From contig DATADX010000062.1 of the NCBI GenBank assembly GCA_036258315.1, forward strand, positions 1-43,348: a stretch of 43,348 bases of DNA. Direction: 5' to 3'. The notes beneath the pieces are model-generated. The model worked only from the letters and a program-made list of their open reading frames with translations. It made no database searches and had not been told where the DNA came from. The position numbers and the translations under genes are program-made. This DNA is from DASSYK01 sp036258315 (GTDB lineage: Bacteria; Actinomycetota; Thermoleophilia; Solirubrobacterales; 70-9). Shown piece by piece: positions 16,336-23,263 of the stretch. Position 1 is the first letter of the stretch, and each line of letters opens with the position of its first letter.

Positions 16336-17014
16336 GCCTGCCCTCCTCGGGCTCGTCGGTCGGCTCCTTTATGGCCTCGCCGTCATCAACCGGCACGTCC
16401 TCAGATACGCTTCCGGGCGTGCCGGGCTGCGACGCGGGCGCGGGGGATGCTGAGGCGCCGCTCGGGACTCCGTTGGTTTCGGCGGCGGCCTCGGCGTCGG
16501 TTGGGCCGATGCCGAGGACCTCGGTGATCGAGAGGCCGCGGAGCTCGGCGACGTCCTCGGGCTTGCGGAGGGACTCGAGGCCCTCCATCGTCGCCTTCAC
16601 GAGATTGATCGGGTTCTGGGTTCCGATGCTCTTGGTGAGGACGTCCCGGACGCCTCCAAGCTCGAGGACGGCGCGGACCCCGCCGCCGGCGATCACGCCG
16701 GTACCGGGGCTGGCCGGGCGGAGGACGACGTGCCCCGCGCCGAACCGGCCGACGACGAAGTGGGTGATCGTCTGGCCGTACTTGGGCACCCGGATCAGGT
16801 TCTTCCGGGCGTCCTCGACGGCCTTCTGGATCGCGAGCGGGACCTCGCGGGCCTTGCCGTAGCCGATTCCGACTACGGAGTCCTCGTCGCCGACGGCGAC
16901 GAGAGCGGTGAACGAGAAGCGCCGGCCGCCCTTCACCACCTTGGCGACGCGGTTGATCTCGATCACCCGCTCCTGCAGGTCGAGTCCCTTGGGGCTGACT
17001 GTCTCTACTGCCAT
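16328..17014 (-). CDS. rpsE: 30S ribosomal protein S5 with C-terminal extension
   Basis: uS5, 228 residues from the ATG at 17014 (MAVETVSPKGLDLQERVIEI). The frame is open further upstream, but only this start gives the family N-terminus. The core ends near residue 170 (SITEVLGIGPTD). It is followed by about 58 residues of Ala/Ser/Pro- and acid-rich low-complexity sequence absent from ordinary S5 (about 165-200 residues). S5 guards decoding accuracy on the 30S shoulder. Confidence 0.97.
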   Translation of the reverse strand: MAVETVSPKGLDLQERVIEINRVAKVVKGGRRFSFTALVAVGDEDSVVGIGYGKAREVPLAIQKAVEDARKNLIRVPKYGQTITHFVVGRFGAGHVVLRPASPGTGVIAGGGVRAVLELGGVRDVLTKSIGTQNPINLVKATMEGLESLRKPEDVAELRGLSITEVLGIGPTDAEAAAETNGVPSGASASPAPASQPGTPGSVSEDVPVDDGEAIKEPTDEPEEGRHG

Positions 17015-17061
17015 GAGCTGAATGAAGGTAGCGAAGCGGAATCCCCCGCACCAATCGACGG

Positions 17062-17084
17062 GCGCGCTCCCCGGAGGAGCGCGC
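17062..17084 (-). other. Stable hairpin in the rplR-rpsE spacer
   Basis: GCGCGCTCC (17062-17070) and GGAGCGCGC (17076-17084) form a perfect 9-bp stem with a 5-nt loop; CGAC/GTCG pairs extend it over a bulge. There is no U-run, so it is not a terminator. It lies in the 97-nt gap between rplR and rpsE and may stabilise the message or mark a processing site. Confidence 0.5.
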
Positions 17085-17111
17085 GTCGCGGGCCGGCCGG
17101 CGTCGCGCACC

Positions 17112-17465
17112 CTAGAACTTCAGTCCTCCCTTCCTCGCGCCATCGGCCAGCGCCCTGACCCGGCCGTGGTAACGATAGCCGCCGCGGTCGAAGACGCAGG
17201 TCTCGACGTTCGCGTCGGCGGCGCGCTTCGCCAGCATCTCGCCGGCGGCCTTCGCCTGATCCATCGGCGACTTCGACTTCAGCTCGGACTCGGTCCAGCT
17301 GACCGAGGCAAGTGTCGTGCCGGCGTCGTCGTCGATCAGCTGCGCGAAGACGCCGCGGTTGGACCGGTAGACGGACAGGCGCGGCCGCTCCGCGCTGCCG
17401 CGGACCTTGGCGCGGACCCGGCGCCGCCGCCGGAGCCTGTGCTGAGGCTTGGTGAGGACCGTCAT
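17112..17465 (-). CDS. rplR: 50S ribosomal protein L18
   Basis: uL18 binds 5S rRNA. The 117-residue protein has the basic N-terminus (HRLRRRRRVRAKVRG), the PRLSVYRSNRGVFAQLIDD core and the C-terminal FDRGGYRYHGRVRALADGAR. The start ATG overlaps the rplF stop by four bases (ATGA). Confidence 0.99.
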   Translation of the reverse strand: MTVLTKPQHRLRRRRRVRAKVRGSAERPRLSVYRSNRGVFAQLIDDDAGTTLASVSWTESELKSKSPMDQAKAAGEMLAKRAADANVETCVFDRGGYRYHGRVRALADGARKGGLKF

Positions 17466-17995
17466 GCCCTCTTCCCGACCTTGCGCGAGACCTGCTCACC
17501 GGCGTAGCGGATCCCCTTGCCCTTGTAGGGCTCGGGCGGCCGGCTCTTGCGGATCCGGGCCGCGGTCTCGCCGACCAGCTGCTTGTCGATCCCGCGGACG
17601 ACGATCTCGGTCGGCTGCGGCACCTCGAACTCGATCCCGTCGGGAGCCGGGAGGCTGACCGGGTGCGAGTAGCCCAGGGCCAGCTCGAGGGCCTTGCCTT
17701 TGAGCTGGGCGCGGTAGCCGACGCCCTGGATCTCGAGGCGGCGCTCGTAGCCGTCGGTGACCCCCTCGACCATATTCGCGATCAGGCTGCGGGTGAGCCC
17801 GTGCAGGGCCCGATGCTCGCCGCGATCGCTCGGGCGCTCGACGGTCAACGTGCCGTCGTCGACCGTGACCTTCATGTCGCGGGCGACGTGCTGGTGGAGC
17901 TCGCCCTTCGGGCCCTTGACGGTCACCTCGCCGGGCTTGACGTCGACGCTGACGCCGTCGGGGATGCTCACGGGTTGTCTTCCGATTCTGCTCAT
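17462..17995 (-). CDS. rplF: 50S ribosomal protein L6
   Basis: uL6, 177 residues, begins MSRIGRQPVSIPDGVSVDV and has two related alpha/beta domains. The C-terminal RNA-binding segment is PPEPYKGKGIRYAGEQVSRK. It is located near the factor-binding site of the 50S. It lies 10 nt after rpsH. Confidence 0.99.
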   Translation of the reverse strand: MSRIGRQPVSIPDGVSVDVKPGEVTVKGPKGELHQHVARDMKVTVDDGTLTVERPSDRGEHRALHGLTRSLIANMVEGVTDGYERRLEIQGVGYRAQLKGKALELALGYSHPVSLPAPDGIEFEVPQPTEIVVRGIDKQLVGETAARIRKSRPPEPYKGKGIRYAGEQVSRKVGKRA

Positions 17996-18005
17996 CGAGG
18001 GTTCC

Positions 18006-18401
18006 TCACCACACGTAGGCGACCACTTCGCCGCCGACTCCCTTCTTGCGGGCCTCGTGGCCGGTCATCACCCCGGTCGAGGTGGAGACGATCGCCGTCC
18101 CCATCCCGCCCTGGACGCGAGGCACGTCGGTCTTGGCGACGAAGCGGCGGCGACCCGGGCGGGAGACGCGCTCCATGCCGCTGATCACCGGATCGCGGTC
18201 CTCGGTGTAGCGAAGCACGATGCGGATCACCTCGCCCTTCTCGCCCTGGGCGATCTCGAAGTCGGTGATGTACCCCTGCTCCTTGAGGATCCGCGACATC
18301 TCGCGCTTCAGGCGCGACGACGGGATCACGACGTCCTCGTGCTCGGCCTTGAGACCGTTGCGGATGCGCGTCAGGTAGTCGGAGATCGGGTCGGTCAGCA
18401 C
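18006..18401 (-). CDS. rpsH: 30S ribosomal protein S8
   Basis: uS8, 131 residues, starts with GTG at 18401 (MLTDPISDYLTRIRNGLKAE). It ends with the conserved VSTSTGVMTGHEARKKGVGG followed by EVVAYVW. S8 binds helix 21 of 16S rRNA and is the spc-operon translational repressor in Escherichia coli. No S8-box mimic was looked for in detail here. Confidence 0.99.
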   Translation of the reverse strand: MLTDPISDYLTRIRNGLKAEHEDVVIPSSRLKREMSRILKEQGYITDFEIAQGEKGEVIRIVLRYTEDRDPVISGMERVSRPGRRRFVAKTDVPRVQGGMGTAIVSTSTGVMTGHEARKKGVGGEVVAYVW

Positions 18402-18408
18402 CTTGTCC

Positions 18409-18594
18409 TCACCAGCTCGACTTGGTCATGCCGGGGATGTAGCCCTCGTGGGCGTTCTCGCGCAGGCAGATCCGGCAGAGGCCGAACTTGCGATAGACGG
18501 CGCGCGGGCGCCCGCAGTTGCGGCAGCGCCTATGGGCCCTCGTCTTGTACTTGGGGGTGCGCGCCTGGCGCACTCGCTGCGATGTCTTCGCCAT
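18409..18594 (-). CDS. rpsN: 30S ribosomal protein S14, type Z
   Basis: uS14 short zinc form, 61 residues, with C24, C27, C40 and C43 (CRNC and CRIC) as zinc ligands and the ending EGYIPGMTKSSW. Short zinc-type S14 is the ancestral form; the long zinc-free paralogue is not in the window. Its start codon overlaps the rplE stop by one base (TGATG). Confidence 0.99.
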   Translation of the reverse strand: MAKTSQRVRQARTPKYKTRAHRRCRNCGRPRAVYRKFGLCRICLRENAHEGYIPGMTKSSW

Positions 18595-19439
18595 CAGTCT
18601 CCTTGTCCTTGGTCGGCGCCCTTGTCATCGCCGCCCTCGTCTTGCTTCGCCTCGGCGCCTCCGCCCTCGGCGCCGGCCGTCTCGCCCTCTTCGCCCTCCT
18701 CGCCCTCCTCGGGCCTCTCCGGCTTGGCGTAAGCCTCGGGGTTCTCCTCCTTGAGCTGCTCGAGCGCGGCCTCCTCGGCCTCGGCGCGCTGCCGCGCCTC
18801 CTCCTTGCGCCGCTCCTCCTCTTCCTCGGCGGCGGTATCGACCTCGCCGGGCCGTCCTTCCGAAGAGAACGGCATCCCGAGCCCATCGAGCAGGGCGAAT
18901 GCCTCCTCGTCGGTGGCGGCGGTGGTCGTGATCGTGACGTCGAGCCCGCGGACCTCGTCGATCGAGTCATAGTCGATCTCGGGGAAGATGATCTGCTCGC
19001 GGATTCCCATCGAGTAGTTGCCGCGCCCGTCGAACGAGCGGGCGTTCAGCCCGCGGAAGTCGCGGATGCGGGGGATCGCGATCGAGTTGAGCCGGTCGAG
19101 GAACTCCCACATCCGGGCGCGGCGCAGGGTGACCGCGACGCCGACGGGCATCCCCTCGCGGACCTTGAAGGAGGCGACCGACTTCTTGGCGCGGCGTACG
19201 CTCGGGCGCTGGCCCGCGATCGTCGCCAGCTGCTCGGTCGCGGCTTCCAGCATCTGGGTGTTCTGCTTCGCCTCGCCGATCCCCATGTTGAGGGTGATCT
19301 TCTCCAGCGTCGGCGCCTGCATCGGGCTCGAGTAGCCGAAGCGCTGGATCAGCGCCGGCTTCACCCCCTGCTCGTAGGTCTCGCGCAGCCGCGGCGGGGG
19401 CGCGGCCTGCTTCTGCTGTTCGGTAACTGTCGCTTCCAT
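18594..19439 (-). CDS. rplE: 50S ribosomal protein L5 with acidic C-terminal extension
   Basis: uL5 binds 5S rRNA and the P-site tRNA. The core covers residues 15-191 (RLRETYEQGVKPALIQRFGY to DEEAFALLDGLGMPF). About 90 further residues, dominated by Glu, Ala and Gly, follow: EEEEERRKEEARQRAEAEEA, then EGEEGEEGET. Ordinary L5 is about 180-190 residues long. The extension begins exactly where the family ends and stays open to a stop that overlaps rpsN, so it is part of the protein rather than a frameshift. Confidence 0.96.
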   Translation of the reverse strand: MEATVTEQQKQAAPPPRLRETYEQGVKPALIQRFGYSSPMQAPTLEKITLNMGIGEAKQNTQMLEAATEQLATIAGQRPSVRRAKKSVASFKVREGMPVGVAVTLRRARMWEFLDRLNSIAIPRIRDFRGLNARSFDGRGNYSMGIREQIIFPEIDYDSIDEVRGLDVTITTTAATDEEAFALLDGLGMPFSSEGRPGEVDTAAEEEEERRKEEARQRAEAEEAALEQLKEENPEAYAKPERPEEGEEGEEGETAGAEGGGAEAKQDEGGDDKGADQGQGD

Positions 19440-19449
19440 CGCTAGCCGC

Positions 19450-19779
19450 TCAGTCGATATCCGTTCCGGTCTTGGCCGAGATCCGCTTGCGCTTGCCGTC
19501 GGCGCCGCGCTCGATGCGGACCCGGGTGGGCTTGTTGTTCGAGGGATCGAGCAGCATCACGTTAGAGACGTCGATCGGTCCCTCCTTCTCGACGATCCCT
19601 CCCACCTGGGCGCCCTTCTGCGTCTCCTTGACGGACGTCGGGCGCTGGTGGCGCTTGACGATGTTGAGGCCCTCGACGAACACCCGCCGGCGCTTCGGGT
19701 CGGTGCGCAGCACCTTGCCCGTCTTGCCGCGGTCCTTGCCGCCGGTGATGATCACGTTGTCGTCCTTGCGGATCCGCAT
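19450..19779 (-). CDS. rplX: 50S ribosomal protein L24
   Basis: uL24, 109 residues from the ATG at 19779. It has the KOW motif near the N-terminus (VIITGGKDRGKTGKVLRTD) and the family segment VEGLNIVKRHQRPT. It initiates 50S assembly and sits near the exit tunnel. The frame is open upstream, but the ATG 5 nt after the rplN stop gives the family start MRIRKDDNVIITGG. Confidence 0.98.
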   Translation of the reverse strand: MRIRKDDNVIITGGKDRGKTGKVLRTDPKRRRVFVEGLNIVKRHQRPTSVKETQKGAQVGGIVEKEGPIDVSNVMLLDPSNNKPTRVRIERGADGKRKRISAKTGTDID

Positions 19780-19784
19780 AGCCG

Positions 19785-20153
19785 CTAGAGCACCTCCGGC
19801 GCGAGCGAGACGATTCGCATGAAGTTGCGGTCGCGGAGCTCGCGCGCCACCGGCCCGAAGATGCGGGTCCCGCGCGGGGCGCCCTGCGGGTCGATCAGGA
19901 CCGCCGCGTTCTCGTCGAAGGAGATGTAGGTGCCGTCCTTTCGGCCGAGCTGCTTGCGGGTACGCACGACGACGGCCTCGACGACCTCGCCCTTGCGGAC
20001 GCCGCCGTGCGGCGTCGCCTGCTTCACCGTCGCCGTGATCACGTCGCCGATCCGCGCGTAGCGGCGGTGTGAGCCGCCCTTGACGCGGATGCAGAGGATC
20101 TCGCGGGCGCCCGAGTTGTCGGCGACCCTGAGCTTTGACTCCTGCTGGATCAC
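19785..20153 (-). CDS. rplN: 50S ribosomal protein L14
   Basis: uL14, exactly 122 residues from a GTG start at 20153 (MIQQESKLRVADNSGAREIL). It has the conserved GGSHRRYARIGDVI and the C-terminal RELRDRNFMRIVSLAPEVL. AAGGAG lies 10 nt upstream of the start. The 160-nt spacer to rpsQ holds copy B of the intergenic repeat, which ends 25 nt before this start. Confidence 0.98.
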   Translation of the reverse strand: MIQQESKLRVADNSGAREILCIRVKGGSHRRYARIGDVITATVKQATPHGGVRKGEVVEAVVVRTRKQLGRKDGTYISFDENAAVLIDPQGAPRGTRIFGPVARELRDRNFMRIVSLAPEVL

Positions 20154-20178
20154 GAAGTGACACTCCTTGCTCCACGCC

Positions 20179-20262
20179 GTCCGCAGGGGCGCCGCAGGTC
20201 GAGCCGGTCGAGGACGCAGGGCGCAGCCTTTGCCGGCGCCAAAGGCAAGCCCGAGGACGAAG
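20179..20262 (-). repeat. Intergenic repeat, copy B (rpsQ-rplN spacer)
   Basis: Second copy of the element at 11275-11360, in the same orientation relative to the operon. The core 20209-20262 holds GCCTTTG (20226-20232) pairing with CAAAGGC (20240-20246) over a 7-nt loop. Direct repeats CGAGGACG lie at 20209 and 20252, with the same 43-nt spacing as in copy A. The stem arms are conserved while the loop differs, which suggests selection on structure or recent common origin. No coding signal. Confidence 0.8.
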
Positions 20263-20313
20263 ATCCGGCGAAGGCATGCGGAGTCAGCCGCCGGTGGTGT
20301 GGGGCGAGAAGGG

Positions 20314-20919
20314 TCACTTCGCCTTCTCCAGTACCTCGACGAGTCGCCAGCGCTTGCTCCGCGACAGCGGCCTCGTCTCGACGACGCGGACGAGGTCGCC
20401 CTCGCCGGCCTCGTTGCGCTCGTCGTGTGCGTGAAGCGTGTTCGAGTGGCGGATGATCTTCTCGTAGGTGGTGTGGCGCCGCGCGACGTCGATCCGGACG
20501 GTGATCGTCTTGTCGGCCTTGTTCGAGACCACGGTCCCCTGGCGGACCTTGCGGCCGGCGGAGCGGCGTTCCGCGGGCGGAGTGCCCTCGCCGGCCTCGC
20601 CGCCCTCACGGCGCCTGCGGCGGTAGGAACTGCGGGCCTGGGCCGCCGCCGCACGGCGCTGGGCGCGCTCGGCGGCGCGCTCCTCGGGCGTGCGCCGCGG
20701 CCCCGCCTCGGCAGGCCGGCGCGACCGCTCGAGGCGCCGGCGAGCCTTCCAGTCGAGGCCTTCAAGGGACTCGTCGGCGGGTGGGGTGCCGTCTTCGCCA
20801 CCATCCGGCAGATCTTCAGCCTCGGGCTCGGGGGCCTCGGGCTCCGGAGCCTCGGGCTCGGGGGCCTGCTCTTCCGGAGTTTCTTGTTCGGTTGTCTCGT
20901 TCTTCTCTTCGTCTGCCAT
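20314..20919 (-). CDS. rpsQ: 30S ribosomal protein S17 with long N-terminal extension
   Basis: uS17 binds the 5' domain of 16S rRNA. The family core is the last ~78 residues (KVRQGTVVSNKADKTITVRI to VEVLEKAK). Before it are about 120 extra residues: first an acidic part with PEAPEPEAPEPEAED repeats, then an Arg-rich part (RRTPEERAAERAQRRAAAAQ). The ATG at 20919 is 1 nt after the rpmC stop, and no internal start directly before the core is well placed. The extension is therefore probably translated. Confidence 0.93.
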   Translation of the reverse strand: MADEEKNETTEQETPEEQAPEPEAPEPEAPEPEAEDLPDGGEDGTPPADESLEGLDWKARRRLERSRRPAEAGPRRTPEERAAERAQRRAAAAQARSSYRRRRREGGEAGEGTPPAERRSAGRKVRQGTVVSNKADKTITVRIDVARRHTTYEKIIRHSNTLHAHDERNEAGEGDLVRVVETRPLSRSKRWRLVEVLEKAK

Positions 20920-20920
20920 C

Positions 20921-21133
20921 TCAGACGTTCAGCTCCTGTTCCAGATCGATGCCGCGCTCCTTGGCGACCGTCAGCAGCCGCGCCACGTCGCGCCGCACGG
21001 CGGTCAAGCGGGCGGTGTTCTCGAGCTCGCCGGTCGCATGCTGGAAGCGCAGGCTGAACTGCTCGTCCTGCGTCTGCCGGATGCGCTCGAGCAGCTCGTC
21101 GTCCTTGAGGTTGTGGACCTCCGAGGCCTTCAT
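20921..21133 (-). CDS. rpmC: 50S ribosomal protein L29
   Basis: uL29, 70 residues, two-helix protein (MKASEVHNLKDDELLERIRQ; FSLRFQHATGELENTARL; RRDVARLLTVAKERG). It lies by the tunnel exit and helps dock SRP and trigger factor. The start overlaps the rplP stop by four bases (ATGA). Confidence 0.98.
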   Translation of the reverse strand: MKASEVHNLKDDELLERIRQTQDEQFSLRFQHATGELENTARLTAVRRDVARLLTVAKERGIDLEQELNV

Positions 21134-21549
21134 GACTCCGCTCCCTCGCGCTTCACGAACTTCGTCTTGATCGGAAGCTTGTGGCCCGCCAGGCGCATCG
21201 CGTCCTTGGCGAGGTCCTCGGGCACGCCGGCCAGCTCGAACATCACGCGACCGGGCTTCACCACCGCGACCCAGCCCTCGGGGTTGCCCTTGCCCGATCC
21301 CATCCGGGTCTCGGCCGGCTTCTGCGTGATCGGCTTGTCGGGGAAGATGTTGATCCAGACCTTGCCGCCGCGCTTGATCTTGCGCGTCATCGCGACTCGG
21401 GCGGCCTCGATCTGACGGTTCGTGATCCAGCCGCGCTCCATCGCCTTCAGCCCGTACTCGCCGAAGTCGACTGAGTTGCCTCCCTTCGAGTAGCCGCGCA
21501 TGCGCCCCCGCATCTGCTTTCTATGCTTGACGCGCTTGGGCATCAACAT
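21130..21549 (-). CDS. rplP: 50S ribosomal protein L16
   Basis: uL16, 139 residues, begins MLMPKRVKHRKQMRGRMRGY. It has the conserved WITNRQIEAARVAMTRKIKR and FPDKPITQKPAETRMGSGKG, which contact the A-site tRNA region. An ATG two codons downstream gives the more common MPKRVKHRK start. The upstream ATG overlaps the rpsC stop by one base. Confidence 0.98.
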   Translation of the reverse strand: MLMPKRVKHRKQMRGRMRGYSKGGNSVDFGEYGLKAMERGWITNRQIEAARVAMTRKIKRGGKVWINIFPDKPITQKPAETRMGSGKGNPEGWVAVVKPGRVMFELAGVPEDLAKDAMRLAGHKLPIKTKFVKREGAES

Positions 21550-22265
21550 CAGGAACGACCTCCTCGGCCGCCGCGGCCGCCGCGGCCGCCGCCTGGCGGC
21601 GGTCCGCCATCGGCGTCCACGCCCTCCTGGCGATAGCCCTCAGGCATCACCTCGCCCTTGTTGATCCAGCACTTGACGCCGATCCGCCCGGTCGTCGTGC
21701 GTGCCTCGACGAAGCCGTAGTCGATGTCGGCGCGGAGTGTGTGGAGCGGGACCCGCCCGTCCGAGTAGCCCTCGGTGCGCGCCATCTCGGCGCCGCCGAG
21801 TCGGCCGGAGACCTGAACCTTGACGCCCTTGGCGCCGGAGCGCATCGCCGAGGTCAGCGCGCGCTTCATCGCGCGCCGGAAGGCGACGCGATTCTGGAGC
21901 TGCTCGGCGATCGACTGCGCGACGAGCTTGGCGTCCAGCTCGGGGCGCTTGATCTCCTTGATGTTGACCTTGACGGGGCGGCCGGTGATCTTGTGCAGCT
22001 CACGGCGGAGCGCATCGACCTCGCTGCCCGACTTCCCGATCACGATGCCCGGGCGGGCGGTCGAGATGTCTACCTCGATCTCGCCCGAGCCCTTCACGAT
22101 CGTGATGTCCGAGAGGCCCGCGTGCGAGAGCTTGTTCTCGATGTGCTCACGGATCCTGATGTCCTCCATCAGGTAGTCGGAGAAGTTGCGCTCGTTGAAC
22201 CAGTTCGACTTCCAGTCGTGGATGTAGCCGACCCGGAATCCTTCGGGGTGGATCTTCTGTCCCAT
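21549..22265 (-). CDS. rpsC: 30S ribosomal protein S3
   Basis: uS3, 238 residues, begins MGQKIHPEGFRVGYIHDWKS. It has a type II KH domain (ISTARPGIVIGKSGSEVDAL) and the C-terminal S3 domain (GAEMARTEGYSDGRVPLHTL). The protein ends in a Gly/Arg tail (GGGRGGRGGRGGRS). S3 forms part of the mRNA entry tunnel and helicase site. Confidence 0.99.
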   Translation of the reverse strand: MGQKIHPEGFRVGYIHDWKSNWFNERNFSDYLMEDIRIREHIENKLSHAGLSDITIVKGSGEIEVDISTARPGIVIGKSGSEVDALRRELHKITGRPVKVNIKEIKRPELDAKLVAQSIAEQLQNRVAFRRAMKRALTSAMRSGAKGVKVQVSGRLGGAEMARTEGYSDGRVPLHTLRADIDYGFVEARTTTGRIGVKCWINKGEVMPEGYRQEGVDADGGPPPGGGRGGRGGRGGRS

Positions 22266-22273
22266 CGTCTCCT

Positions 22274-22975
22274 CTAATCCTCCGGGGTCAGGGCCACCTT
22301 GATGTGGCTGGTTCGCTTGTTGATGCGGGTTGCGCGGCCGAGCGCCCGAGGGCGGTAGCGACGCAGGGTCGGGCCTTCATCGACGCTGATGTCCTTGATG
22401 ACGAGGTCGTCGGCGACGAGGTCGTGGTTGTTCTCCGCGTTCGCGGCGGCGGAGCTGATCAGCTTGGCGATGTCCTGCGCGGCACTGCGGGGCGAGAAGC
22501 GGAGCAGCGTCTGCGCGTCCTCGATCGGGAGCCCGCGGACCTGATCGGCGATCAGGCGAGCCTTGCGCGGGGCGACCCGCACGTAGCGGGCGCGTGCGTT
22601 GACGACGGGGCGCTCGGGCTCCTCCTTCGGCGCCGCCTTCCTCGCTCGCGAGGAGGCCGGCTTCTTGGCAGGCGCCTTCGCGGCGGCCCTCGCCGGGGCC
22701 TTCGACTTCGACGCGGCGGCGGCCTTCGGGTCGGCGGTCTTCGAGGTCGCCTCGGCGGCGCTCTCGGACTTCGCCTTTGCGGCGGTCTCCTCCTTCGCGG
22801 TCTTCGCGGCAGGCTTGCTCGCCGTCGCGGTCTTCCTCGCCGCGGCGGGCTTCTTCGCCGCGGGCTTCTTCGCCGCGGGCTTCCCCGCGGCGGCCTTGCT
22901 CGCCGGCTTCTTTGCAGCCGGCTTCTTCGCGGCGCCGCCCTGGGCGGTCTTCGTGTCCTTCTTCTCCTCAGCCAT
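22274..22975 (-). CDS. rplV: 50S ribosomal protein L22 with histone-like N-terminal extension
   Basis: uL22 lines the nascent-chain tunnel. The family core is the last ~110 residues (VVNARARYVRVAPRKARLIA to RTSHIKVALTPED). Before it are about 120 residues rich in Lys, Ala and Pro with AAKKPAAKKPA-type repeats, like the tails of histone H1 or mycobacterial HupB. The ATG at 22975, 3 nt after the rpsS stop, is the only well-placed start, so the extension is likely translated. It contrasts with the acidic extensions of S17, L5 and L10 nearby. Confidence 0.94.
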   Translation of the reverse strand: MAEEKKDTKTAQGGAAKKPAAKKPASKAAAGKPAAKKPAAKKPAAARKTATASKPAAKTAKEETAAKAKSESAAEATSKTADPKAAAASKSKAPARAAAKAPAKKPASSRARKAAPKEEPERPVVNARARYVRVAPRKARLIADQVRGLPIEDAQTLLRFSPRSAAQDIAKLISSAAANAENNHDLVADDLVIKDISVDEGPTLRRYRPRALGRATRINKRTSHIKVALTPED

Positions 22976-22978
22976 CTC

Positions 22979-23260
22979 CTACTCCCTCTCCGAGGCGGAG
23001 CCGGCGCCCGAGTGGGCGCGGAAGGTGCGGGTGGGAGCGAACTCGCCGAGCTTGTGGCCGACCATCGACTCGGACACGTAGACCGGCACGTGCTTGCGGC
23101 CGTCGTGGACGGCGATCGTGTGCCCGACCATCTCCGGGAAGATCGTCGAGTGGCGGGACCAGGTCTTGACCATCTGCTTCTGGCCCGACTCGTTCATCGC
23201 GTTGATGCGCTTCAAGAGGCGATCCTCCGCCCACGGGCCCTTCTTCGTCGAGCGTCCCAT
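22979..23260 (-). CDS. rpsS: 30S ribosomal protein S19
   Basis: uS19, 93 residues (MGRSTKKGPWAEDRLLKRIN; SRHSTIFPEMVGHTIAVHDG; SMVGHKLGEFAPTRTFRAHS). It lies on the 30S head with S13. It sits in the usual place between rplB and rplV with 3-nt gaps on both sides. Confidence 0.99.
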   Translation of the reverse strand: MGRSTKKGPWAEDRLLKRINAMNESGQKQMVKTWSRHSTIFPEMVGHTIAVHDGRKHVPVYVSESMVGHKLGEFAPTRTFRAHSGAGSASERE

Positions 23261-23263
23261 CGC

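Noticed and set aside
14294..16453. Plus-strand open frame of 719 codons
   Set aside because: It lies antisense to adk, secY, rplO and rpmD, which have clear family matches. Its translation is Arg/Asp/His-rich, as expected from the reverse complement of GC-rich coding DNA.
11275..20262. The intergenic repeat as a conserved peptide (both copies read F-V-L-G-x-A-F in one minus-strand frame)
   Set aside because: Most differences between the copies change the amino acid, the frame has no suitable start, and the conservation follows the hairpin and direct repeats instead.
22790..22970. Tandem DNA repeats with a GCCGCGGGCTTCTT-like unit, which might suggest a CRISPR or satellite
   Set aside because: They encode the Lys-Lys-Pro-Ala-Ala repeats of the L22 extension in frame; there are no spacers of uniform size.
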